Positions 1-5,314 of a stretch of 5,853 nt of DNA are shown in pieces. The translations under genes and the position numbers were made by a program. The notes below the pieces were generated by a model. The model did not search any database. It was not told the origin of the DNA and worked only from the letters and a program-made list of their open reading frames with translations. Origin of the DNA: Erysipelotrichaceae bacterium (GTDB lineage Bacteria; Bacillota_I; Bacilli_A; Erysipelotrichales; Coprobacillaceae); contig JAGZJH010000063.1 in the NCBI GenBank assembly GCA_018365815.1, forward strand, positions 1-5,853, read 5' to 3'. The stretch's first letter is position 1. Every line of letters begins with the position of its first letter.

Positions 1-441
1 ACTAAAAGTATATTGCATATAAGAAATAGCAAAAGTAAATCAAATAAACATAAAAAACGTGGAAATTTGGGAAAAGATTGTATTTATTATAATCATGATA
101 AATTGACATGTACTTGCTTTTTAAGCCCATATAATCATACATTATGCAAAATGTGTAATTGTTTCAAAAGCAATAAAATCAAAAATACTGATAATGAAAA
201 TAACGTATATATTGATATACCTATTCAAGCCGGAATACATGAACGCACTAATGAGTATATATCGGTTAGTAAAAACATAGGAACACCTTGCCACGTTGGT
301 TATATGAAAAGCAATGAACCTCGAAGACATAAAGCAAGATGTGTTTATTATCAGAAAGAAAATAAAATGTGTAAACACTATTTATATAAATGCGTTGGCT
401 CTACGAGATGTGAAAAATATGAGGAAAGGAAACGGAAATAA
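1..441 (+). CDS. Small basic Cys-rich protein with two putative metal-binding knuckles (5' end open)
   Basis: I recognise the C-terminal motif as a small Cys module common on clostridial mobile elements, but no function is known to me. The frame is open to the first base of the window. The first possible start inside is TTG at 13, which has no visible ribosome binding site, so the true start probably lies upstream. Numbered from that TTG, the protein has a Lys/Arg/Asn-rich N-terminus, a first Cys cluster at C23, C33, C35, C45, C48 and C50, a polar linker, and a second cluster at C110, C120, C127 and C133 (C-x9-C-x6-C-x5-C, with CVYY and CVGSTRCEKY). The paired clusters look like duplicated zinc-binding knuckles (inference). 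The stop overlaps the next start by one base (TAATG), so it is translationally coupled to the XRE gene and may share its regulation or target. Confidence 0.72.
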   Translation, partial: TKSILHIRNSKSKSNKHKKRGNLGKDCIYYNHDKLTCTCFLSPYNHTLCKMCNCFKSNKIKNTDNENNVYIDIPIQAGIHERTNEYISVSKNIGTPCHVGYMKSNEPRRHKARCVYYQKENKMCKHYLYKCVGSTRCEKYEERKRK

Positions 442-659
442 TGTTTGTTTATAAAATAGATGTGCTTGCAGAACTCAAGGCGCATGGATATAATACAACT
501 AAAATGAGAAAAGAAAAGTTACTGGGCGAAAATGCAATACAATCGTTAAGAAAAAATGAAATGGTAGGTATTGCAGCACTAGAAAAGATATGCTCTATGT
601 TAGATATACAGCCCGGTGAAATTATAGAATATAGGAAAGAACTTAACGAAATACATTAG
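441..659 (+). CDS. XRE/Cro-C1 family HTH repressor (72 aa)
   Basis: This is a compact single-domain DNA-binding protein of the Cro/C1 (HTH_26-like) type. The five-helix fold is visible: helix 1 in residues 5-15, the helix-turn-helix in about 20-38 (KMRKEKLLGENAIQSLRKN), and helices 4-5 in 44-66, ending in the typical LDIQPGEIIEY. A GGAAAGGA ribosome binding site at 423-430 lies 10 bases before the ATG, inside the preceding gene. Start and stop overlap by one base, so the two genes form one transcript. No extra ligand-binding or peptidase domain is present, so it probably acts as a simple dimeric repressor. A perfect palindrome lies in the promoter just downstream (685-702) and is the obvious candidate operator. 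Family assignment is firm; target and role are inference. Confidence 0.88.
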   Translation: MFVYKIDVLAELKAHGYNTTKMRKEKLLGENAIQSLRKNEMVGIAALEKICSMLDIQPGEIIEYRKELNEIH

Positions 660-677
660 ATTTAATGTTAAATTATA

Positions 678-706
678 TTGACTTTACATTATAAATAATG
701 TATCAT
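678..706 (+). promoter_or_regulatory. Sigma-70-type promoter with embedded palindromic operator
   Basis: A -35 TTGACT (678-683) and a -10 TATCAT (701-706) are separated by exactly 17 bases. The spacer holds the perfect 18-bp palindrome TACATTATAAATAATGTA (685-702), which runs into the -10. Protein bound there would block RNA polymerase. The XRE gene ends 18 bases upstream of the -35, so it is the likely regulator (inference). The promoter drives the small gene at 774. Confidence 0.7.
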
Positions 707-773
707 AATCATAGTTGGTAATTGGCAAGTGCTAACTAAAAGAATGGAGGGAAACGAAATGGAGGTTTTAGAA

Positions 774-919
774 ATGTCAATAAGTGAAAAGAATTAAAAT
801 TGTTAATGAATTTTATAAAAGACGACTTAAAAGAAGCAAGAGAAAGCGACGATACGGAAAAGAAAAATATAAAAATTGACCGTGTTTTAGAAAACATACA
901 GCAATATTTAGAGGATTAA
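774..919 (+). pseudogene. Small acidic helical protein gene broken by a -1 base frameshift
   Basis: The reading starts at ATG 774, eight bases after GGAGG (761-765); an in-frame ATG at 759 also has a site (GGAGG 746-750). It stops at TAA 795 after MSISEKN. The -1 frame then continues KELKLLMNFIKDD... to TAA 917 as a highly charged, helical sequence ending in ENIQQYLED. Restoring one A in the A-run at 787-790 joins them into one protein of about 48 residues beginning MSISEKELKLLMN. I recall similar small proteins in Lachnospiraceae-like mobile elements, but without a function. Good translation signals before the break and an intrinsic terminator straight after the gene argue that this was a real gene. 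Alternatives are a homopolymer sequencing error, or initiation at ATG 806 giving 37 residues, for which I see no strong ribosome binding site. Confidence 0.68.
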
Positions 920-923
920 ATAT

Positions 924-955
924 AATAGCGGTGACTTGCCACACCGTTATTTTTT
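924..955 (+). terminator. Rho-independent terminator of the left gene cluster
   Basis: AATAGCGGTG (924-933) pairs over 10 bases (one G-U) with CACCGTTATT (942-951), leaving an 8-base loop, and a T-run to 955 follows. It lies five bases after the stop of the small frameshifted gene and closes the plus-strand module. Confidence 0.85.
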
Positions 956-980
956 ATGTAGTTAGGTTAATAACATTATG

Positions 981-1200
981 ATATATATTATAGTATTGTA
1001 TATAGTAATAGCAGTATAGTGTATATATGTACGTGGTATAAGGTAGGTAATTATTATTATAGTTTAATAATTATGTATATGCTATGCTGCATTATATAGT
1101 ATATGTATCATGTGCATACAATGTGTATAGTATAAGTAATATATATTATAGTATTATATGATTTACATAATATATTGTATGTTATAGTATTGTATCATGT
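981..1200. repeat. TA-rich degenerate repeat block
   Basis: This stretch is almost pure A/T with many TA steps and no open reading frame of note. A recurring unit is visible: TTATAGTATTGTAT occurs exactly at 988-1001 and 1182-1195, with a third variant (TTATAGTATTATAT) at 1146-1159. Such easily melted DNA beside iteron-like repeats is typical of a plasmid origin unwinding region. It could equally be decayed intergenic sequence. Confidence 0.45.
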
Positions 1201-1500
1201 ATATATTAGTGTTTTACGCTTTTGATATAACTATATATGTTATGTAAACTAATATTTTATTTTTTATGAATGTGGTGAGAATGGATAAGCGTGCAGATGT
1301 AATATAAAATATTAGTTATTATATGGTATTTTTTAAGTTTTAGATGTACGTGGTTGTGGTATCTGTTTGTGTTTGGTAATGTGTTATTGATATGTTATGT
1401 AAACTATTTATATAATTATGTAAACTTATTTTATGTGTGTATTGGCTATATGTTAGGTTATTTTATATCATTGTTAAGCCACATATAAAGTTATGTAAAC
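1162..1500. repeat. Iteron-like repeats, core TTATGTAAAC
   Basis: Four direct copies of TTATGTAAAC start at 1240, 1395, 1416 and 1491. One inverted copy, TTTACATAA, lies at 1162-1170. Two copies are embedded in the exact 17-base repeat ATATGTTATGTAAACTA (1235-1251 and 1390-1406). Copies two and three are 21 bases apart, about two helical turns, so a protein could bind them on one face. Spacing is otherwise irregular (155 and 75 bases), which is less regular than classical iterons. The block also contains no believable gene. Possible roles are initiator or partition-protein binding sites (inference). Confidence 0.5.
1247..1317. repeat. 14-bp perfect inverted repeat around a 43-base centre
   Basis: AACTAATATTTTAT (1247-1260) is the exact reverse complement of ATAAAATATTAGTT (1304-1317). 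The left arm overlaps the end of one TTATGTAAAC repeat. The 43-base centre is relatively G-rich and contains only a 13-codon open frame. The arms may form a long-loop stem in RNA or paired protein sites; the function is unknown. Confidence 0.5.
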
Positions 1501-1636
1501 CTGATTTTTTATTATTTTTTTTGGAAGCCCTAAAAACGAACATAAAAATTGTTTTAATATATAATTTATGTTTTATTACTTGTTTTTTATAACTATTATA
1601 AGTAGTTTTTAATACTATATATTGAATTTTGAGCAC

Positions 1637-1676
1637 AAAAAAACATGGTATAATATTCAAGTATTATACCATGTTT
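1637..1676 (-). terminator. Strong hairpin: minus-strand intrinsic terminator, possibly also part of a transfer origin
   Basis: A perfect 15-bp stem (1641-1655 with 1662-1676) has a 6-base loop. Read on the minus strand it is followed by seven T (1643-1637), the form of a Rho-independent terminator for transcription arriving from the right. On the plus strand no immediate T-run follows. The stem is AT-rich apart from CATGG/CCATG, and contains TGGTATAAT on both strands, an extended -10 look-alike. It stands near the point where strand composition flips, between convergent transcription units. The adjacent TATCCTGC (1680-1687) gives a second possible reading as a relaxase site. Confidence 0.7.
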
Positions 1677-1679
1677 CTA

Positions 1680-1687
1680 TATCCTGC
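1680..1687 (+). other. MOB-P nick-site-like motif TATCCTGC (candidate oriT)
   Basis: TATCCTGC matches the YATCCTG|Y core nicked by MOB-P relaxases such as that of RP4, where an inverted repeat precedes the nick by a few bases. Here a perfect 15-bp inverted repeat ends at 1676, 10 bases before the would-be nick. The match is short, and no relaxase gene is in the window, so this is only a candidate. Confidence 0.3.
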
Positions 1688-2397
1688 TTTTTTGTTACAA
1701 CGGGGCTATATTTACATTATTTTAGCAGACCATTTTTTTTAAATAAGGGGTAGGACTTCTACTCAGCAAGCCCATTTTAATCCCACTTAATCCAAATCTT
1801 ACTCATTCATCTCCAAAATTATACCACTTCCTACTACTAAATTCATTAGTAAAACTTCACAAAAAAATTAAAAATGAGTTCGAGTATGAGTTCGAGCACA
1901 CTCTAGTATTCTCTTTTAACCACCTCAAAAATGTTCACTATACAAATTGCACAAATTACTCACAATCACAAAAATACCACTCTTTTATTCCTAAAAATCC
2001 CTATAACCAAGCCATATTTTCGAACTCATCAATTTAAGTCATAAAACACCTCTAAAATCCACTTATTCGAGCAGCCTTTAATCAATATAAAATCATCTTA
2101 TTCAGGAACAGTTTTTACACGTTTTTTAGCTATCAAGAACTATCATCATTTCACTATTTTTACACTATTATTTCACTAAAATACATATCCAGAAACACCT
2201 AAGTTTTCTCACAACTGAGCCAAATTTTAAAGAGTTTCTTCTTATTATAATATGTGCTCAAATACCCACATAATTTCGTACATTTTAACTCTCACATTTT
2301 CATGACCATTTTATCACGAATTTTCGAAGTCTTTCGATGTATTAAATTTAAAGAACCTTAATTTGTAAATTTATCAAAAAAATAGTTATAGATATTT
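1688..2397. other. Gene-free stretch, strongly C-rich and G-poor on the plus strand
   Basis: Stops are dense in all frames I read, so I find no gene. The composition is very asymmetric: the 60 bases from 1921 hold 17 C and 2 G. Read on the minus strand it is a purine-rich continuation of transcription from the gene at 2398-2823, ending at the hairpin near 1640. Internal structure includes the tandem ATGAGTTCGAG repeat (1874-1884 and 1886-1896) and its reverse complement TCGAACTCAT at 2020-2029, so one arm could pair with either of two copies. It may be a long 3' untranslated region, a structured noncoding RNA, or an eroded gene. Confidence 0.5.
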
Positions 2398-2823
2398 TTA
2401 ATCAAATTCATACCACTCTCCTGTAGTCAATTCAACAAGCATATCAAGTGTTAATTGGGCTTTAAAGTTCTCACCATATTCATTAGCACGAGTTTGGTCA
2501 TCTAATTTAAAACTTATATTATATAACTTACCTGTTTTCGTTCTTGGTATTAAACGATGACTAATCATAAATTCTAATATTTTTTTATGACCTTCCAGAT
2601 CGTCACAATTTGTATAAAAGCATATTGCACATGTTGAACTTTTAGCTGTTTCCATATCGGTACATTTACATGCATAACATACATCTTCAGAGATAGCTTT
2701 TTCACATACTAGCATAGCAAATTTTTGGTCATAATGAAAACACATCCATTTTCCACACTTATGTTTTTCTAATAAATTCATTTTCTCTGTAGTATACCAA
2801 TACCATCCTCCATATCTTTTCAT
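2398..2823 (-). CDS. Cys-rich protein of a clostridial uncharacterised family (141 aa)
   Basis: I recall relatives in Clostridia that share the KCGKWM block, a Cys-containing centre, and the highly conserved tail around residues 95-140 (RTKTGKLYNISFKLDDQTRA, then ELTTGEW). None has a function known to me. The chosen start at 2823 has GGGAGG eight bases upstream (2832-2837); an earlier in-frame start at 2859 would bury this site. Nine Cys (23, 28, 40, 49, 52, 54, 65, 68, 73) fall in the first half, dense between 49 and 73, suggesting metal binding or disulfide exchange (inference). There is no signal peptide or membrane segment, so it should be cytoplasmic. The gene stands alone on this strand, with its own promoter and no partner in the window. 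It is an accessory or cargo gene, and it faces the left module convergently. Confidence 0.8.
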   Translation of the reverse strand: MKRYGGWYWYTTEKMNLLEKHKCGKWMCFHYDQKFAMLVCEKAISEDVCYACKCTDMETAKSSTCAICFYTNCDDLEGHKKILEFMISHRLIPRTKTGKLYNISFKLDDQTRANEYGENFKAQLTLDMLVELTTGEWYEFD

Positions 2824-2870
2824 GTTAATTACCTCCCTTTTGTTTATATTGCTATACAACTTATATTACA

Positions 2871-2879
2871 ATCATACCA
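2871..2879 (-). promoter_or_regulatory. Extended -10 promoter element for the minus-strand gene
   Basis: On the minus strand TGGTATGAT is an extended -10 about 48 bases upstream of the ATG at 2823. The -35 at 17-base spacing is weak (TTTATT), as is usual with extended -10 promoters. It predicts a short leader before the GGGAGG ribosome binding site. Confidence 0.45.
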
Positions 2880-2952
2880 AGCTTTCCCATTTAAATAAAC
2901 AGGTAATATTTACTAAAAATAAGTATTTTTCATACAGTAAAACTCCAATCAA

Positions 2953-3028
2953 GAATGTGAATTATAGAATTAGAGCGTAGCGATAATTCGTATAATTTGC
3001 ATTCAAGAGGTGTGGGGGTTACCCCACA
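2953..3028. repeat. Two adjacent hairpins between divergent genes
   Basis: The first hairpin pairs GAATG (2953-2957) with CATTC (3000-3004) and continues inward through about 20 base pairs, with two G-U or mismatched pairs and one bulge, to an apical GAGCGTAGCGA. The second, TGTGGGG (3011-3017) with CCCCACA (3022-3028), has a GTTA loop and is very GC-rich for this window. Neither is followed by a T-run on either strand, so they are not ordinary terminators. Paired hairpins of this kind are seen at transfer origins and plasmid single-strand origins; the role here is unknown. The rest of 2860-3178 is AT-rich with no gene; a 7-bp repeat ATTTTCC/GGAAAAT lies at 3047-3074. Confidence 0.6.
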
Positions 3029-3178
3029 TATCAAAAAACATCTAAAATTTTCCTTTTTATTCAAATTGGAAAATGCAACAGAGAATATATATGTGTCAGA
3101 ATTATATTTAACTTATATTTTTTGCTTATTTTTCTGAACAGTAATTTGAAAATTGAATATTGAAAGGAATTATTTATT

Positions 3179-4153
3179 ATGAAAAAATCAACAAAACAAA
3201 CAAATCCAAAAAACTCTTACAACAATAATCTTACTTCTTCATTAACCATTTCAGATAACCCGTATTTTCGGGAAGAAACATTTCCTACTTTTATGCCAAT
3301 TAGAATTGCATTTAATAACGATACTATTATTGCTGCTTATGATTATATATCCCAAAACACATTAATCAATTTCACTGAGCTACTACATTCAATTGGTTTT
3401 TCAGAAATTAAAACTACCAGATTATTACAAAAATTAAAGTCAGATAATGTAATCAGAAAATACCTGAAATGTTTTTCTACATCACTCTCATCTTCTACTT
3501 TTCATGATGTGTATATTGACAATAAAAAACTTTCTATTGCTTTAGCAAAAATCAGTATAACACCTAAAATGAGAAAAGATGAAAAAACATTGGTTCAAAA
3601 ATTGGAATTATATCAAGATATCCTATCAGAAACAATTGAAAATATGAATATAAAAGAGATTTCTAAAAACTCATACTACCAAAATGCATTGAAAAAATCA
3701 TTTAAAGATGCATTAGCTTGTGAAAACAATAACATATTTTTTGAAACAAAATCAATTTTAAATACATTTTTAGATACTATCCAATCAACTAAGTTAGAAA
3801 AAATAAACCAAAAACAAAAAAGCAAATCATCTTCAAAAACATCAGAATGGGTATCAAAAATGTTCCCAAAATATAATATGCTAATCAATTACTTTCATTT
3901 AGATAATTATAAGCAGCTATATTCACAGTTATATAAACAGTTTCAAAACACTTATCCTGGAATTGATTTTGACTATATCATAAAAGATTACTGCTCTCGC
4001 AATAACGTAAAAAGCTGTTATATACAAGAAGCAATTGAAGAAAGTCCAGAAATTAGACAATTATTTGAAAACATGGTTGATTCACTTTTAGAAAAATACA
4101 ACTTATACGAAAGATTAGTACTAAAGCATCAAAGTACTATTTTTGATAACTAA
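3179..4153 (+). CDS. Unrecognised 324-aa protein with probable N-terminal winged-helix domain
   Basis: I do not recognise the family. AAAGGA (3163-3168) lies 10 bases before the ATG. After a Ser/Asn/Thr-rich, probably disordered N-terminus (1-27), residues 44-97 have a winged-helix pattern: a helix (DTIIAAYDYI), a short helix (FTELLHSIGF), then a recognition-like helix (EIKTTRLLQKLKSDNVI) and a basic strand. Residues 128-215 look like a long charged helical or coiled region, with a Lys/Ser/Gln-rich hinge at 206-222. The C-terminal part (223-318) is helical and aromatic-rich. It is cytoplasmic, with no signal peptide or membrane segment. Only two Gly (72, 261) and one Trp (224) occur, which is extreme. 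It is transcribed alone, 372 bases before the next start. A DNA-binding replication, partition or regulatory protein of the element is plausible, but this is inference. Confidence 0.78.
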   Translation: MKKSTKQTNPKNSYNNNLTSSLTISDNPYFREETFPTFMPIRIAFNNDTIIAAYDYISQNTLINFTELLHSIGFSEIKTTRLLQKLKSDNVIRKYLKCFSTSLSSSTFHDVYIDNKKLSIALAKISITPKMRKDEKTLVQKLELYQDILSETIENMNIKEISKNSYYQNALKKSFKDALACENNNIFFETKSILNTFLDTIQSTKLEKINQKQKSKSSSKTSEWVSKMFPKYNMLINYFHLDNYKQLYSQLYKQFQNTYPGIDFDYIIKDYCSRNNVKSCYIQEAIEESPEIRQLFENMVDSLLEKYNLYERLVLKHQSTIFDN

Positions 4154-4335
4154 TTTATTACATAATCATTTTTTTCAAAAAATACAAATACATACAGAGA
4201 ATAATATAGTGTATCCATTATTATTCATTTATTACTTTCAAATACTTTTATTACTTTTTTCATTCAATTATTTTGTTATCATTTTTATAACTTTAAACAT
4301 ACTTCATTAAGTTAAAATATTTAATTTTAAAATGA

Positions 4336-4380
4336 GGTGCGAAGCACCGAAAAGGGAATGTGCACAAAGTGCCATTTCCT
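4336..4380. repeat. Pair of GC-rich hairpins in the AT-rich intergenic region
   Basis: GGTGC (4336-4340) and GCACC (4344-4348) form a 5-bp stem with a GAA loop. Four bases later, an 8-bp stem AGGGAATG with CATTTCCT (one G-T pair) and a 4-bp stem GCAC/GTGC, separated by one bulged T, close on an AAA loop (4353-4380). This is a GC island within DNA that is nearly all A/T. There is no following T-run on the plus strand; on the minus strand a short TTTTC follows. It could be a transfer-origin structure, a regulatory RNA element, or a weak minus-strand terminator. Confidence 0.55.
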
Positions 4381-4465
4381 AATCTGTATAATTATTATAT
4401 TACTGTATATTATATTAGATTATAGTAAATATGAAAAATTCAATACTTAATGAGATACTTTTTAA

Positions 4466-4495
4466 AATTATCTATGTGAATTTGCATAGATAATT
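4466..4495 (+). promoter_or_regulatory. 11-bp dyad just upstream of the initiator-like gene
   Basis: AATTATCTATG (4466-4476) and CATAGATAATT (4485-4495) are perfect reverse complements around an 8-base centre. The dyad ends 16 bases before the AGGAGG site of the gene at 4526. It could be an operator for autoregulation by the winged-helix product, or a leader hairpin. The following ATTTTC is too weak a T-run for a clear terminator. Confidence 0.5.
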
Positions 4496-4525
4496 ATTTT
4501 CAAGATTTTTTAGGAGGACTTAAAT

Positions 4526-4642
4526 ATGAGCAATTTGAACTTTACCATTCCAAGAACATTTGTACAGGACAATATCAAAAAGCATTATGAATTAAACGGT
4601 ACGTTTTATGCTGTGTATTATTTAATATCAAGAAATCGGTAA
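4526..4642 (+). pseudogene. Severed N-terminal part of the winged-helix initiator-like gene
   Basis: This is the natural 5' end of the next gene. AGGAGG (4512-4517), the strongest ribosome binding site in the window, is 8 bases before the ATG. The 38 codons end at TAA (4640-4642). The same frame then continues without another stop, through IQGNSW and on into the 215-residue frame, to 5308. Residues 18-38 (KKHYELNGTFYAVYYLISRN) form the first helix of the winged-helix domain completed downstream. TAA is the real terminator of other genes here, so it is not a sense codon. A single CAA-to-TAA change would explain it. The short product could also serve only to bring ribosomes to the TTG restart. 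Confidence 0.65.
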
Positions 4643-4660
4643 ATTCAAGGGAATAGCTGG

Positions 4661-5308
4661 TTGAAAATTAGAAATGTACATAAATTTCTTGGTTATAGTA
4701 CGAAAAACAAAACAAAAGTATTTTTTAATATTATTGATTCACTTCAATTTATGGTTGGTCACAAAATAATTCAAATTCTGGATAAGGACATTGATTTGAA
4801 TAAAATTGGTTTTGATTATGGAATCACCATTAAAACCAATCCAGATTTTTTTAACAATAAAAATGACTTCGTAAAAATACCATACAAATATCTCGATTAC
4901 ATTGAAAATGATAATTTTCACTCCAATAAAGAGAATGTATTACTGGTATTATTGTATATTTGCTCATTTATCGTGCCAAGAACAAAAACTGCAAATGGGA
5001 ATGATTTATATGACAATCCTCAAAACCATCCAGAGGCAATGTGGAGAAGTATAAATAAATTTTCAGAAGATACTGCTCTTTCTACCGCTACTATTGCAAA
5101 GTGTATTGAATACTTAATTTGTGATGATTATAATCACAAACCAATTTTGATTAAAAAAACCATGCTGGAATTTGATAAAACATTAAGTACGTTTAAAAAC
5201 TCACCTAGTATTTACGTTCTAAACAATGAAAATGCACAGCAAGAATTAAAATGGGCTTTTGAAAGAATTAAAAACCATCAAGATAATAAAAATAAACAGG
5301 AGATTTAA
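4661..5308 (+). CDS. Replication-initiator-like protein with two winged-helix domains (N-terminally truncated by an in-frame stop)
   Basis: The architecture resembles the tandem winged-helix initiator/regulator proteins of Clostridia plasmids and integrative elements. Residues 1-40 complete the first winged helix (IRNVHKFLGY, then recognition helix KTKVFFNIIDSLQFMVGHKII). Residues 71-105 (VKIPYKYLDYIEN, ENVLLVLLYICSF) open the second domain. Its helix-turn-helix lies at 130-153 (INKFSEDTALSTATIAKCIEYLI), with a wing at 160-167. The tail SPSIYVLNNENAQQELKWAF matches my memory of the family's C-terminus. The frame as it stands begins at TTG 4661, preceded by AAGGGA (4647-4652) at 8 bases, so reinitiation after TAA 4640 is possible, though helix 1 would be lost. 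Full length from ATG 4526 would be 260 codons. It is cytoplasmic and starts an operon with the 91-aa gene six bases on and the pilin. Function assigned by resemblance only. Confidence 0.68.
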   Translation: MKIRNVHKFLGYSTKNKTKVFFNIIDSLQFMVGHKIIQILDKDIDLNKIGFDYGITIKTNPDFFNNKNDFVKIPYKYLDYIENDNFHSNKENVLLVLLYICSFIVPRTKTANGNDLYDNPQNHPEAMWRSINKFSEDTALSTATIAKCIEYLICDDYNHKPILIKKTMLEFDKTLSTFKNSPSIYVLNNENAQQELKWAFERIKNHQDNKNKQEI

Positions 5309-5314
5309 GAAGAA

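Larger units (their letters stand above)
1637..1811 (-). ncRNA. Candidate small RNA of about 170 nt
   Basis: On the minus strand an extended -10, TGGTATAAT, occupies 1826-1818 with only a weak -35 (ATGAAT, 1846-1841, 17-base spacing). Transcription from about 1811 would end at the strong terminator near 1640. The RNA would contain no sizeable frame but would hold GTAG/CTAC and GGGCT/AGCCC pairings. It matches no RNA family I know. The evidence is promoter plus terminator only. Confidence 0.22.
4154..4525. other. Intergenic region upstream of the pilin operon
   Basis: No gene is visible. The left part is T-rich on the plus strand, with repeated TATTACTTT-like words (about 4230-4260). I see no clear intrinsic terminator for the gene ending at 4153. 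The hairpin pair (4336-4380) and the dyad (4466-4495) are listed separately. The operon promoter must lie here, but I cannot pick a convincing -35/-10 pair; TTACTG with TATAGT near 4400-4425 has a short spacer. Confidence 0.4.

Noticed and set aside
142..378. 78-codon minus-strand frame
   Set aside because: Antisense shadow of the Cys-rich gene, without translation signals.
1266..1307. 13-codon frame within the centre of the 14-bp inverted repeat
   Set aside because: Too short, and no clear ribosome site; G-rich DNA alone explains it.
960..1500. CRISPR array
   Set aside because: Repeats are 10-17 bases, irregularly spaced and AT-only in character; there are no uniform spacers and no cas genes.
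1463..1660. 65-codon minus-strand open frame
   Set aside because: It would start at a TTG inside the hairpin, has no ribosome binding site, and lies in TA-rich repeat DNA with a low-complexity product.
1628..2262. 10-bp long-range match TTTGAGCACA (1628-1637) with TGTGCTCAAA (2253-2262)
   Set aside because: A single 10-bp pairing over 630 bases of biased sequence can occur by chance, and one arm lies beyond the terminator T-run.
3676..3888. 70-codon minus-strand frame
   Set aside because: Antisense shadow of the 324-aa gene in AT-rich coding DNA.
4739..4921. 60-codon minus-strand frame
   Set aside because: Antisense shadow of the winged-helix gene.
4526..5308. Reassigned genetic code (TAA or TGA as sense) to explain the in-frame stop and the Patescibacteria-like pilin
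   Set aside because: TAA ends most genes here, Gly and Trp are encoded by GGN and TGG, and no long frame is interrupted by TGA, so codes 25 and 4 are not supported.
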